Source: Pseudoalteromonas phenolica
Lineage (GTDB): Bacteria > Pseudomonadota > Gammaproteobacteria > Enterobacterales > Alteromonadaceae
Reading direction: 5' to 3'
NCBI RefSeq assembly: GCF_005876835.1
Contig: NZ_PPSW01000012.1
Location: forward strand, 1-64,000
DNA: 64,000 nucleotides
A program made the translations under genes and the position numbers. A model generated the notes under the pieces. It did not search any database, was not told where the DNA came from, and saw only the letters and a program-made list of their open reading frames with translations. Of this stretch, positions 19,545-26,718 are shown one piece after another; within the stretch, counting starts at the first letter, position 1, and each line of letters starts with the position of its first letter.

Positions 19545-19730
19545 TCATTGTTCATCTCTCGCAGCAACTTTTGCCAAAATCCAATCTTCTACCTCGCCTT
19601 CAACCCAGGCGACAGAATTTGCGCCTAATGAAACGCTTTTCGGAAATTCATCTTTAGACATGAATCTGTAGACAGTGGCTCTGCTTAAGCCAGTGATGTT
19701 TAGTACTTCTGATAATTTAATTAGTCTCAT
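19545..19730 (-). CDS. AlpA-family DNA-binding regulator/excisionase-like protein
   Basis: This 61-aa protein is a MerR-like winged helix of the AlpA family (LSEVLNITGLSRATVYRFM at 7-25, then GEVEDWI). AlpA proteins are encoded by P4-like prophages and genomic islands, where they control integrase expression and excision. An AGGAGA ribosome site stands 6-7 bases before the ATG. It is divergent from the radC gene. Its presence supports an integrase-based island whose integrase lies outside the window. Confidence 0.88.
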   Translation of the reverse strand: MRLIKLSEVLNITGLSRATVYRFMSKDEFPKSVSLGANSVAWVEGEVEDWILAKVAARDEQ

Positions 19731-19845
19731 TTTATTCTCCTGATGGGTTAGTACATACCATCTCGGGGAGACGTAATTTTTTATCCCAAACCAATCTATT
19801 TCACATATACATCATTCACTTGCATACAAACATTCGGAGACTTTT

Positions 19846-20319
19846 ATGCAAGTAACAAAACCCAAATATGAATTTACTGAATGCGTAACTGATGAGCAGA
19901 TACTTGAAGCAGCGGCTTATGTGATTGCGCAAAAGAATATGCGTCAAGGCATTCTTAGTTGCCCTGCTGATTGCGCTGAGTTTTTACGCTTTAAATTAGC
20001 GCTGGTGGAGCACGAAGTATTTATGATGTTTTTGCTCGACTCACAAAATCGCATTATTGAGCTGGTGGAGATGTTCAGAGGCACCATTAATGGCGCGACT
20101 GTTTACCCTAGGGAAGTTGTTAAAACTGTACTGAAGTTTAATGCGGCTTCTGTAGTGATTTCACATAACCACCCTTCAGGTATTTGCGAGCCATCTGAAG
20201 CTGATAAGTTAATTACCAATAGACTCAAACAAGCATTAGCTTTGATTGATGTGTCTGTTCTAGACCACATTGTGGTGGGCGAGCAATGTTATTCATTTGC
20301 TGAGCATGGTTTGCTTTAG
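19846..20319 (+). CDS. RadC-like JAB/MPN-domain protein (mobile-element type)
   Basis: The 157-aa protein is the JAB1/MPN metalloprotease-like domain of RadC without the N-terminal helix-hairpin-helix part of the chromosomal protein. The metal-binding signature SHNHPSG is at 106-112, with H107, H109 and D120 as the likely zinc ligands. Short RadC proteins like this (YkfG type) are common on islands and near defence genes; their role is unknown and a DNA-repair function is not established. A CGGAG ribosome site precedes the ATG. The next gene follows after 9 bp, so the two are probably co-transcribed. Confidence 0.88.
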   Translation: MQVTKPKYEFTECVTDEQILEAAAYVIAQKNMRQGILSCPADCAEFLRFKLALVEHEVFMMFLLDSQNRIIELVEMFRGTINGATVYPREVVKTVLKFNAASVVISHNHPSGICEPSEADKLITNRLKQALALIDVSVLDHIVVGEQCYSFAEHGLL

Positions 20320-20328
20320 GGAGGACTT

Positions 20329-20751
20329 ATGACTTTACGATTAAAAGAGCTTCCTAACTTAGCTATACCCGATCCACTAATTGAGCTCATATCTACTGAA
20401 GTGATTAAGAATAAGCCAAGTAAGCAAGGCTATAAGGCTTTTTCGATTCGATTTAATGTAGTAGATGCCAACCATGAAGAAGCAGCCACCAGCCCCGCTA
20501 TTGAGCTTAGATTTGAACGCACTGCCAATGGCTTTCAATTGGTCTATATTCTTGACCTAGAAGAAGCTGGACAGATGTATCCTTGGTTCAAATTAGCAAA
20601 TATGTTGATCGGGCTTGATAAACGCTGTGTGCCACAATACGGCTGGCAAGATGAGCAAACATCAAGCTCACTTAATCAAATAGAGCTTATTGCTTTGGCG
20701 TATCGATACTCAACGGGCGTCTATAAAGTTGAAATAAGCTTCGAATGGTAA
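20329..20751 (+). CDS. DUF2787-like hypothetical protein
   Basis: This 140-aa soluble protein resembles the DUF2787 family, found mostly in Vibrio, Shewanella and relatives on genomic islands next to radC and alpA genes. The family has no known function. The assignment comes from length, the aromatic C-terminus ending SFEW and the neighbourhood, and is from memory. A GGGAGG ribosome site lies 5 bases before the ATG, inside the short gap after radC. An intrinsic terminator follows directly. Confidence 0.6.
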   Translation: MTLRLKELPNLAIPDPLIELISTEVIKNKPSKQGYKAFSIRFNVVDANHEEAATSPAIELRFERTANGFQLVYILDLEEAGQMYPWFKLANMLIGLDKRCVPQYGWQDEQTSSSLNQIELIALAYRYSTGVYKVEISFEW

Positions 20752-20756
20752 AAAAT

Positions 20757-20775
20757 GCAGGGGCTTAACCCCTGC
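20757..20775 (+). terminator. Terminator after the radC operon
   Basis: A GC-rich stem GCAGGGG/CCCCTGC with a 5-base loop stands a few bases after the stop codon and is followed by a T-rich tract reaching T8 at about 20789-20796. It should end the radC-DUF2787 transcript. Confidence 0.8.
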
Positions 20776-20824
20776 TATCTCTTTCTATTTTTTTTCAGAT
20801 ATACATTATTTAATAAAAGCGTTC

Positions 20825-21484
20825 TTATTTTTGGCTGCACCCGAATGTGCGATGCCCTTCACCAAATTGCTTAGTTCTCACTTTGGCAAAGTACGATACA
20901 CGATGAAACAGCGCATTAAATTGCTCAGTAAACTGAAGGCTATTCGCATCAAGAATGTAGTAAGGGTTCTTAGGTATATGAACTAAACACTTTACCTCTT
21001 CAAAGGGCTTTGCTAAGGCACTCGCCCATGCAGTTACAATACGATTAAACAGATTAACTTTCTCTGACTCAAAGTTACCTAATGTTGAGAATTGGTCTTT
21101 ATTAAATAAAAGAACAACGTGATAGTGATGATGCAAAGAATGGTTGTGCTCTCTTGCCCAAATGTACCTTAAGTTAGTCTTATGTACTAACCCACCTGCT
21201 TTATGCTTTCGTGCTTCATGACTTTTGATCTGTGCTTTTAATGAAGCGAAGAATCGCTTTAAAACGTTGTTAGAACTGTCTACTTCTCCTTTAGGCAATC
21301 TTAAGTCAACACGCACTGCAAACGTGCGTTTATGATCACATAAAGCCTTGCTAATCACCTGCTCCATTATTGCGAGTTGATGAATAAAAAGAGGCTGCTC
21401 TTTGTGAGCTTGTGTGTCCCATTTAAAGTATTTGTTTGTCGTTGTTGTTTGTAATCGAGACGTAGTACTTGATTGAAATGACAT
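20825..21484 (-). CDS. Inovirus Gp2/YagK-YfjJ-family protein
   Basis: The 219-aa protein resembles the inovirus Gp2 family (YagK/YfjJ C-terminal domain) found in filamentous phages and P4-like islands such as CP4-57. The segments FAVRVDLRLP (55-64), YIWARE (107-112) and HYHVVLLFNKD (120-130) are typical. H120 and H122 form an HUH-like pair, which suggests a replication initiator or DNA nicking role, but this is inferred. An AGGA ribosome site precedes the ATG. It is transcribed toward the radC operon terminator. Confidence 0.75.
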   Translation of the reverse strand: MSFQSSTTSRLQTTTTNKYFKWDTQAHKEQPLFIHQLAIMEQVISKALCDHKRTFAVRVDLRLPKGEVDSSNNVLKRFFASLKAQIKSHEARKHKAGGLVHKTNLRYIWAREHNHSLHHHYHVVLLFNKDQFSTLGNFESEKVNLFNRIVTAWASALAKPFEEVKCLVHIPKNPYYILDANSLQFTEQFNALFHRVSYFAKVRTKQFGEGHRTFGCSQK

Positions 21485-21954
21485 GATTCATCCTTTTGTT
21501 TTGAGAATTCATATCACTGCTCTAATGCTTATTTTTTTATTTGTTTTGAGTATCTATCAAGTCGTGAATGCTATGACTGCATTCACTTGTTAAGTCTTAA
21601 AAGGGTTCTTAATAAACATACTAATACTACCAAACCGAAAATATAGGTGATAACAAAGCCTGAGACTTTAAGGCTTTAATAAGCTTCAACGCCCAGACTT
21701 ATTGGCATTTAAAATCACTTTACTACTCTGAAGTTAGCTGCATTCAAAGGTTTTTATGGTGCAAACCCAGATAATACAGTAAGAATAGGATGTTTTATCA
21801 ACTGGAAATCTACATGAGATAACAATGGTATCCTTAAGAGATCTTAGCAAGGTAGAATGGGGATTCTATGGAATTCTTTGTGTAGATAAATTTAGCTACA
21901 AATATTATGCTTAGATGTGTAAGTTTAGTACTTAAATAAAATGGAGTTTGACAG
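21485..21954. other. Non-coding region between the Gp2-like and RHH-protein genes
   Basis: This 470-bp divergent intergenic region is AT-rich and holds no convincing ORF. A small inverted repeat AAAGCC/GGCTTT surrounds an 11-base loop near 21655-21680. It should contain the divergent promoters. If the Gp2-like protein is an initiator, this would be the natural place for its origin. I see no iterons. Confidence 0.35.
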
Positions 21955-22866
21955 ATGATTGGAAGTGCTAGTAGCGAAAGTCATGAGCTAATGTATTTAA
22001 GAAAGCTGGCTGATTATGAACTTATGTGTCTTTATTTTTTAGGACCGGGCTCTGATGGAAACTTAATTCAAGATACAAGTAGAGATTTCATTATCAGCTC
22101 TTTGCTAACCTTCATCGAACTGAATAACGTAGGTAAAGACTGGTGTGAGAACTCACTTAAAGAAGCTCTTAGCTTTAATGAAATAAATGAAATAATTGGC
22201 GCTGATGGCTCTATTAGATTTATCTGTTTCAAATACAAGCCTTTTAGTCTATTTTTTCCCCTAAACTTAGAACAACTTGCCTATGTTTCAATCAACAACA
22301 CTGCTAACAGCAAGCAAGAAAAAGTATCTTATTTACGGCAAATACTTAACGAGCATAGGAAATTAAAAAAACCTGCAGATCTCGAGTTTATAACCAATGA
22401 TTCAGACCTTACACTTTGGGCTTTAAACTATATTACGAAATACTATCAGACACGCGACCTTAATCAATCAAAGCCCCTCCTTAATAATTGGCACAGTAGA
22501 ATTACAGATATTTATCAAGTCGAAGCAAAAATATTAATTGATACGCTGATTTCACAAATTGTATCTATAAACACAATTCATCTTAATAATTGCGTATACA
22601 GTTTCGAAGATAAGCAAAGACTATATGAACTCGAGAGGCGAGACTTAGTTTTAAAACTTAAAAGTGCTTATACAAGAAGAAAATCAAGGACTAATAAAGA
22701 TAAAGAGACTAAAGAGTTTTCTTTTACTATGAATAAGAGTATCGAAAAGAAACTTTCTGAGCTTTCCGCCCATGAAGGTAAGACAAAGTCAGCTATTGTT
22801 GAAGAGCTACTCACAAAAGCTTACAGAACAATGAAAAAGAAGCCATCAGTTTTAGGTGAGGATTAA
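21955..22866 (+). CDS. Unknown 303-aa protein with ribbon-helix-helix-like C-terminus
   Basis: I do not recognise the main part. The last 60 residues or so read like a ribbon-helix-helix DNA-binding motif: a short strand (EFSFTMNKSI), then helix EKKLSELSAHEG and helix KTKSAIVEELLTKAYRTM. A strongly basic stretch (RRKSRTNKDKETK) precedes it. The N-terminal 220 residues are helical and soluble. A GGAG ribosome site lies 8 bases before the ATG. As the last gene before the attachment site it may be a regulator of the island or a defence accessory. Both are guesses. Confidence 0.7.
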   Translation: MIGSASSESHELMYLRKLADYELMCLYFLGPGSDGNLIQDTSRDFIISSLLTFIELNNVGKDWCENSLKEALSFNEINEIIGADGSIRFICFKYKPFSLFFPLNLEQLAYVSINNTANSKQEKVSYLRQILNEHRKLKKPADLEFITNDSDLTLWALNYITKYYQTRDLNQSKPLLNNWHSRITDIYQVEAKILIDTLISQIVSINTIHLNNCVYSFEDKQRLYELERRDLVLKLKSAYTRRKSRTNKDKETKEFSFTMNKSIEKKLSELSAHEGKTKSAIVEELLTKAYRTMKKKPSVLGED

Positions 22867-22886
22867 TCTATCTTTGTTTTTTACCA

Positions 22887-22909
22887 TTGCACTCCAGGTT
22901 GCACTCCAG
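22887..22909 (+). repeat. Two direct 11-bp repeats near the island end
   Basis: TTGCACTCCAG occurs at 22887-22897 and again at 22899-22909, a 12-bp period, about 55 bp inside the attachment site. Short tandem sites like this next to an att core are typical of integrase arm-binding or excisionase sites. Confidence 0.5.
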
Positions 22910-22964
22910 CGAAAAACATAAATACATTAAAGCCATATTTAACAGTGAATTAATAACAAAACTA

Positions 22965-22984
22965 GACTTCCCCCAGCTCCACCA
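22965..22984 (+). other. Probable attR: partial 3' end of ssrA (tmRNA)
   Basis: The segment reads GACTTCCCCCAGCTCCACCA. CAGCTCC plus CCA is the 3' acceptor strand of tmRNA, which pairs with a 5' GGGGCTG. No complete tmRNA or tRNA precedes it; island sequence does. This is the pattern left when an island integrates into the 3' end of ssrA: the intact gene is on the far side and a duplicated 3' tip marks this end. The core genome begins just after it. A tRNA with a similar acceptor end is a less likely source. Confidence 0.65.
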
Positions 22985-22996
22985 AACGTATAAATC

Positions 22997-23021
22997 AAGA
23001 CATCTCAGGATGTCTTTTTTT
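22997..23021 (+). terminator. Orphan terminator after the partial ssrA end
   Basis: An 8-bp stem AAGACATC/GATGTCTT with a TCAG loop is followed by a T-run. No plus-strand gene ends here apart from the partial ssrA tip, so it is most simply the native ssrA terminator, displaced from its gene by the island. Confidence 0.8.
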
Positions 23022-23214
23022 ATGTCTTTTACTCAATAACACCATATCTTTTATTGTCAGCAACTTACCTTATAACAAGCACAAGAGCCCTCAAATCCTG
23101 CTCTCTTTACACCCCGATTTATCTGGATTTTTTCGCGTAATTCATGTAAAAAGCTCGCCTACTAGCAATATGATAATAATGTGTATTTGTATTTAACCCA
23201 TTTAGTAGGTATCG

Positions 23215-23370
23215 ATGAGTAAGACTTTATGTGAGTGGAAGCGAAAAGATATTGAAAGCAAGTTATCTCAGCTTGCTGATATTGTGTCGCCTAGTCATTT
23301 TATTTGTAAAAAATGTGCGCGTTCTGCCAGTGATAAGAAATACCTTTGTAAAGGCACTAAACTGAAATAA
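23215..23370 (+). CDS. Conserved small Cys-rich protein, 51 aa
   Basis: This small gene begins MSKTLCEWKRKDIE and ends with ICKKCAR and LCKG motifs, giving a CxxC plus a further Cys that could bind zinc or iron. Very similar short proteins are common in Shewanella and Pseudoalteromonas genomes, as far as I recall, with no assigned function. TAGGT precedes the ATG as a weak ribosome site. It is the first core gene after the island junction and lies about 220 bp before ferritin. Confidence 0.75.
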   Translation: MSKTLCEWKRKDIESKLSQLADIVSPSHFICKKCARSASDKKYLCKGTKLK

Positions 23371-23590
23371 TCATTCGCATTCTTACTAACAATTTTACCT
23401 AAATAGTCATTCATCGCTGGTTTTTACGTGATGAGCTTTAATGAGAGTGATTGCGCTTTTTGCTTAGTTGGATTTTTGCGCTTTTTCTCGCCTAAATTGT
23501 TATTTTTATTTGTTTTTCTTTATGATCTACTTGTATTCATGAGCGTATTAAAGAACAATGCGTGCATAAATTCTTAGAGGAGTAACCGCT

Positions 23591-24115
23591 ATGTTAGCCC
23601 CAGCAATGGTTGAAAAATTAAACGAGCAAATTAATTTAGAATTCTATTCTTCAAACCTATACTTACAAATGAGTGCTTGGTGTGAAGACAAAGGCTTCGA
23701 AGGTGCTGCTGAGTTTTTAAGAAAGCATGCAGTTGAAGAAATGGAACATATGAACCGTTTATTCACTTATGTAAGTGAAACCGGTGCTTTACCTATCTTA
23801 GGTTCTATTGAAGCACCTCCTCATGAGTTTAATTCTCTTGGTGATGTATTTAGAACCACTCTTGAACATGAATGCACTATCACTAAAGCAATCAATGAGC
23901 TAACTCATGTTGCTTTCACAACGCATGATTACTCAACGTTTAACTTCTTGCAATGGTATGTTGCAGAACAACATGAAGAAGAAAAGCTGTTCAAAGGTAT
24001 TTTAGATAAGCTAGAATTGATCGGTGAAGATGGTAAAGCACTATTCTGGATCGACAAAGATCTTGCTGAATTAGCGAAAACTGGTAGTACTTCTATCATG
24101 GAAGCTGGCGCTTAA
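23591..24115 (+). CDS. ftnA: Non-haem ferritin
   Basis: The 174-aa protein is a bacterial ferritin of the FtnA type, which oxidises Fe(II) and stores it as a mineral in a 24-subunit cage in the cytoplasm. The ferroxidase residues are visible: E17, E50, H53, E94, Q127 and E130. An AGGAG ribosome site lies 8 bases before the ATG. It is a single-gene unit ended by a strong terminator and is convergent with fumC. With the Fur-controlled fagA-fumC operon and the iron-sulfur fumarase close by, it forms an iron-linked neighbourhood. Confidence 0.95.
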   Translation: MLAPAMVEKLNEQINLEFYSSNLYLQMSAWCEDKGFEGAAEFLRKHAVEEMEHMNRLFTYVSETGALPILGSIEAPPHEFNSLGDVFRTTLEHECTITKAINELTHVAFTTHDYSTFNFLQWYVAEQHEEEKLFKGILDKLELIGEDGKALFWIDKDLAELAKTGSTSIMEAGA

Positions 24116-24131
24116 TCTAGATGTCACTCAC

Positions 24132-24161
24132 AAAAAAGGTAGCTATTCAGCTACCTTTTTT
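24132..24161. terminator. Bidirectional terminator after ferritin
   Basis: A perfect 13-bp stem (AAAAAAGGTAGCT and its complement) with a 4-base loop carries T6 on both strands, and can end ftnA from the left. Whether it also serves fumC, which ends about 95 bp away, is uncertain. Confidence 0.9.
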
Positions 24162-24257
24162 GTTTTAAAATCAAAAGCACAAAATTATCATTAAACATAC
24201 TTTCAATGAGAGTTACATTCACCGAATTTAAATTAACTCTATTGATTTCTGACTTTT

Positions 24258-25634
24258 TTACAATCCACCTTTAGTTAGTTTTTCTGGGTTTAACAACTCT
24301 GTTAACTCACCTACAGACAAATCAGTGTGTTCGCTAGCCACATCAACAATCGGGCGCCCTTCTTTGTATGCTGTTTTGGCGATAAACGCCGCTTTTTCAT
24401 AACCTATGATCGGGTTGAGAGCCGTCACTAGAATAGGATTTTTTGCCAGTGCTTTATTAACGTTTTCTTCGTTCACATTAAATGTTGCAATGGCTTTATC
24501 GGCGAGGAGTCGGCTGACATTAGCTAAGATATCGATACTTTCAATAATGTTATGCGCAATCACAGGCAACATGACATTGAGCTCAAAATTACCTGATTGC
24601 CCAGCCACCGAAATTGTCGTGTCGTTACCAATCACTTGAGCGCTTACCATGGCTGCCGCTTCTGGGATCACCGGGTTAACTTTACCAGGCATGATTGAAG
24701 AGCCTGGCTGTAGCGCTTCTAGTTCAATTTCAGCAAGACCTGCCAACGGGCCTGAGTTCATCCAACGTAAGTCATTGGCAATTTTCATATTCGCCACAGC
24801 CATTACTTTTAATTGTCCTGAAAGGCCTACAATCGCATCTTGTGAACCAATATGATAAAAGTGGTTGCTACTTGGTTTAAAACGAATACCAATATTTGTA
24901 CTTAAATATTGCGTGAACACCTTGGCAAATTGTGCGTCGGCATTTACACCCGTGCCTACTGCTGTGCCACCTTGTGCAAGTTCGTAGACTCTTTCTACGC
25001 TACTTAATATACCTTGGTACGCGCAGTCAATCTGATGCTGCCAACCACCTAAGGTTTGAGCAAAAGTCACTGGCATCGCATCCATTAAGTGTGTACGACC
25101 CGTTTTAACCACATGACCGACTTGTTTAGATTTTTGCTCTATGACTTGTGATAAGTGCTTTAACGCAGGTAATAACTCATAAACTACAGCAACCGCACTA
25201 CTGACATGAATAGCGGTTGGAATAACATCGTTTGAGCTTTGCCCCATATTCACATCGTCATTAGGGTGGATCTGAATACCACTTTGCTGTGTTGCAAGTG
25301 TCGCGATCACTTCATTGGCATTCATATTCGAGCTTGTACCCGAGCCTGTTTGAAACACATCAACCGGGAATTGGTCTAAGTGATCGCCTTCAATAATACT
25401 TTGCGCTGCTTTGGCAATCGCCTGTGCTTTATCTTGTGAAAGATGCCCTAGCTCTGCATTTGCCTCGGCCGCCGCTTGTTTAATGTAAGCAAGTGCTCGA
25501 ATAAACTCTTGCGGCATAGTTAACTTGCTAACTGTAAAGTTATTGACTGCACGCTGGGTTTGCGCTTTATAAAGTGCGGCTTCAGGCACATCTAATACAC
25601 CCATGCTGTCTGATTCTTGGCGAAATGTAGTCAT
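24258..25634 (-). CDS. fumC: Class II fumarate hydratase
   Basis: FumC interconverts fumarate and malate in the TCA cycle without an iron-sulfur cluster, so it works under iron shortage and oxidative stress. The 458-aa protein has the superfamily signature GSSIMPGKVNP near residues 311-321 and the TGRTHLMDA and SSNDVIPTA active-site segments. It follows the fagA-like gene by a few bases behind a Fur box, the same arrangement as the iron-repressed fagA-fumC operon of Pseudomonas. It therefore likely replaces the class I fumarase encoded 1 kb away when iron is low. Confidence 0.95.
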   Translation of the reverse strand: MTTFRQESDSMGVLDVPEAALYKAQTQRAVNNFTVSKLTMPQEFIRALAYIKQAAAEANAELGHLSQDKAQAIAKAAQSIIEGDHLDQFPVDVFQTGSGTSSNMNANEVIATLATQQSGIQIHPNDDVNMGQSSNDVIPTAIHVSSAVAVVYELLPALKHLSQVIEQKSKQVGHVVKTGRTHLMDAMPVTFAQTLGGWQHQIDCAYQGILSSVERVYELAQGGTAVGTGVNADAQFAKVFTQYLSTNIGIRFKPSSNHFYHIGSQDAIVGLSGQLKVMAVANMKIANDLRWMNSGPLAGLAEIELEALQPGSSIMPGKVNPVIPEAAAMVSAQVIGNDTTISVAGQSGNFELNVMLPVIAHNIIESIDILANVSRLLADKAIATFNVNEENVNKALAKNPILVTALNPIIGYEKAAFIAKTAYKEGRPIVDVASEHTDLSVGELTELLNPEKLTKGGL

Positions 25635-25643
25635 CTTTGACTC

Positions 25644-26015
25644 CTATAAAAATGGATTAAATTCACGACACAGCACTCTTGCTTCAAGCTCCAGCGCCAA
25701 ATATTTTTGTTTATCGGCTTGCTGCTGTTTGTAGAATCGCTTCAAAGCGAGAAGAGGCTTATATAGCTGCTCAAAACATTGCTTTCTGATTGACTCATGT
25801 ACGAGCGGATCAGCAATTTTATTGAGTAACTCATTGAATACTCTTTTTAAATACAGTTCTTGTAACAATGTGCAATGACTGCTGCCGTACCATTTTGCTA
25901 ATGCCAAACTGCCCTCAATATATTGGGATACCAAAACAGGTGCTTCTAATTGAGGTCTTCGACAGTGGGTTTTTAAACAAGGTGTGTAACAAGCAATAGT
26001 TTCTTTCAAACACAT
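25644..26015 (-). CDS. fagA: FagA-like protein (Fur-associated gene)
   Basis: The frame opens with GTG at 26036, but that codon lies only 3 bp from the Fur box. I prefer the ATG at 26015, giving 123 aa starting MCLKETIACY. The protein is helical, with several Cys (C-PCLKTHC-RRP near the N-terminus). The call rests on context: a small gene between a Fur box and fumC, as in the fagA-fumC operons of pseudomonads. The function of FagA is not known. fumC starts 9 bp after its stop. Confidence 0.7.
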   Translation of the reverse strand: MCLKETIACYTPCLKTHCRRPQLEAPVLVSQYIEGSLALAKWYGSSHCTLLQELYLKRVFNELLNKIADPLVHESIRKQCFEQLYKPLLALKRFYKQQQADKQKYLALELEARVLCREFNPFL

Positions 26016-26039
26016 ATGAACCGATTTCAAAATCACAAT

Positions 26040-26054
26040 TGATAATCATTATCA
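26040..26054. promoter_or_regulatory. Fur box upstream of fagA-fumC
   Basis: TGATAATCATTATCA is a perfect 7-1-7 dyad and matches the core of the Fur consensus closely. It lies 24 bp before the chosen fagA start. Fur loaded with Fe(II) should repress fagA-fumC when iron is ample. Confidence 0.9.
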
Positions 26055-26186
26055 TTACAGTTAATCGATTGGTTTTCAAGTTTGAATTTGAAGAATTTAA
26101 ATTGCTGTAAATAATCAGAAGAAAGTTCGGGCACTGAGGCAGGAATAAATATGAAGAAATTCAGTGATTACGCGGCGTAATTATTT

Positions 26187-26655
26187 GAATATAAACGTGA
26201 TGAAAATCGCTGCTACCAAACCAACTCTGTAGCACCGACTATATGTCGGGTACGCAGACTGATAATGAAAATAAACGCGATATAAAATCGCTGCTACCGA
26301 GCCACTCCTGTTGCACCGACTTTATTTTGGGTATGTAGACTAATATTGAAAATAAACGCGATATAATATTGCTGCTACCAAACCAACTCTGTAGCACCGA
26401 CTATATGTCGGGTACGCAGACTGATAATGAAAATAAACGCGATATAAAATCGCTGCTACCAAGCCACGGCTGTAGCACCGACTTTATGTCGGGTATGTAG
26501 ACTTATTTTAAAAATAAACGCGATATAAAATCGCTGCTACCAAGCCAATTCTGTAGCACCGACTTTATGTCAGGTATTCAGACTGATAATGAAAATAAAC
26601 GCGATGTGAAATTGCTGCTACTGAACCAACTCTTGAGCACCGACTTTATTTTGGG
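26187..26655 (+). repeat. Six tandem copies of an 81-bp repeat
   Basis: Units begin near 26187, 26267, 26348, 26429, 26510 and 26591, the first one a base short and the last losing similarity after about 26655. Each has a conserved start GAAAATAAACGCGAT and contains two small inverted repeats: GCGAT/ATCGC, and CCGAC/GTCGG around TATAT or TTTAT. The array lies between the class I fumarase gene and the Fur box of fagA. No ORF runs through it. Confidence 0.92.
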
Positions 26656-26668
26656 CGTTTAAATACAA

Positions 26669-26693
26669 AAAAGGAGTGAAATTCACTCCTTTT
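26669..26693. terminator. Terminator of the class I fumarase gene
   Basis: GGAGTGAA and its complement (26673-26689) flanked by an A-run and T4 form a bidirectional hairpin. On the minus strand it gives a stem followed by T6, about 25 bp after the fumarase stop codon. Confidence 0.88.
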
Positions 26694-26718
26694 ATTTTAA
26701 TTAAAATAAACTAATTGC

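Noticed and set aside
26187-26655. The 81-bp tandem array as a CRISPR
   Set aside because: The whole unit repeats, with no unique spacers between short repeats and no cas genes nearby.
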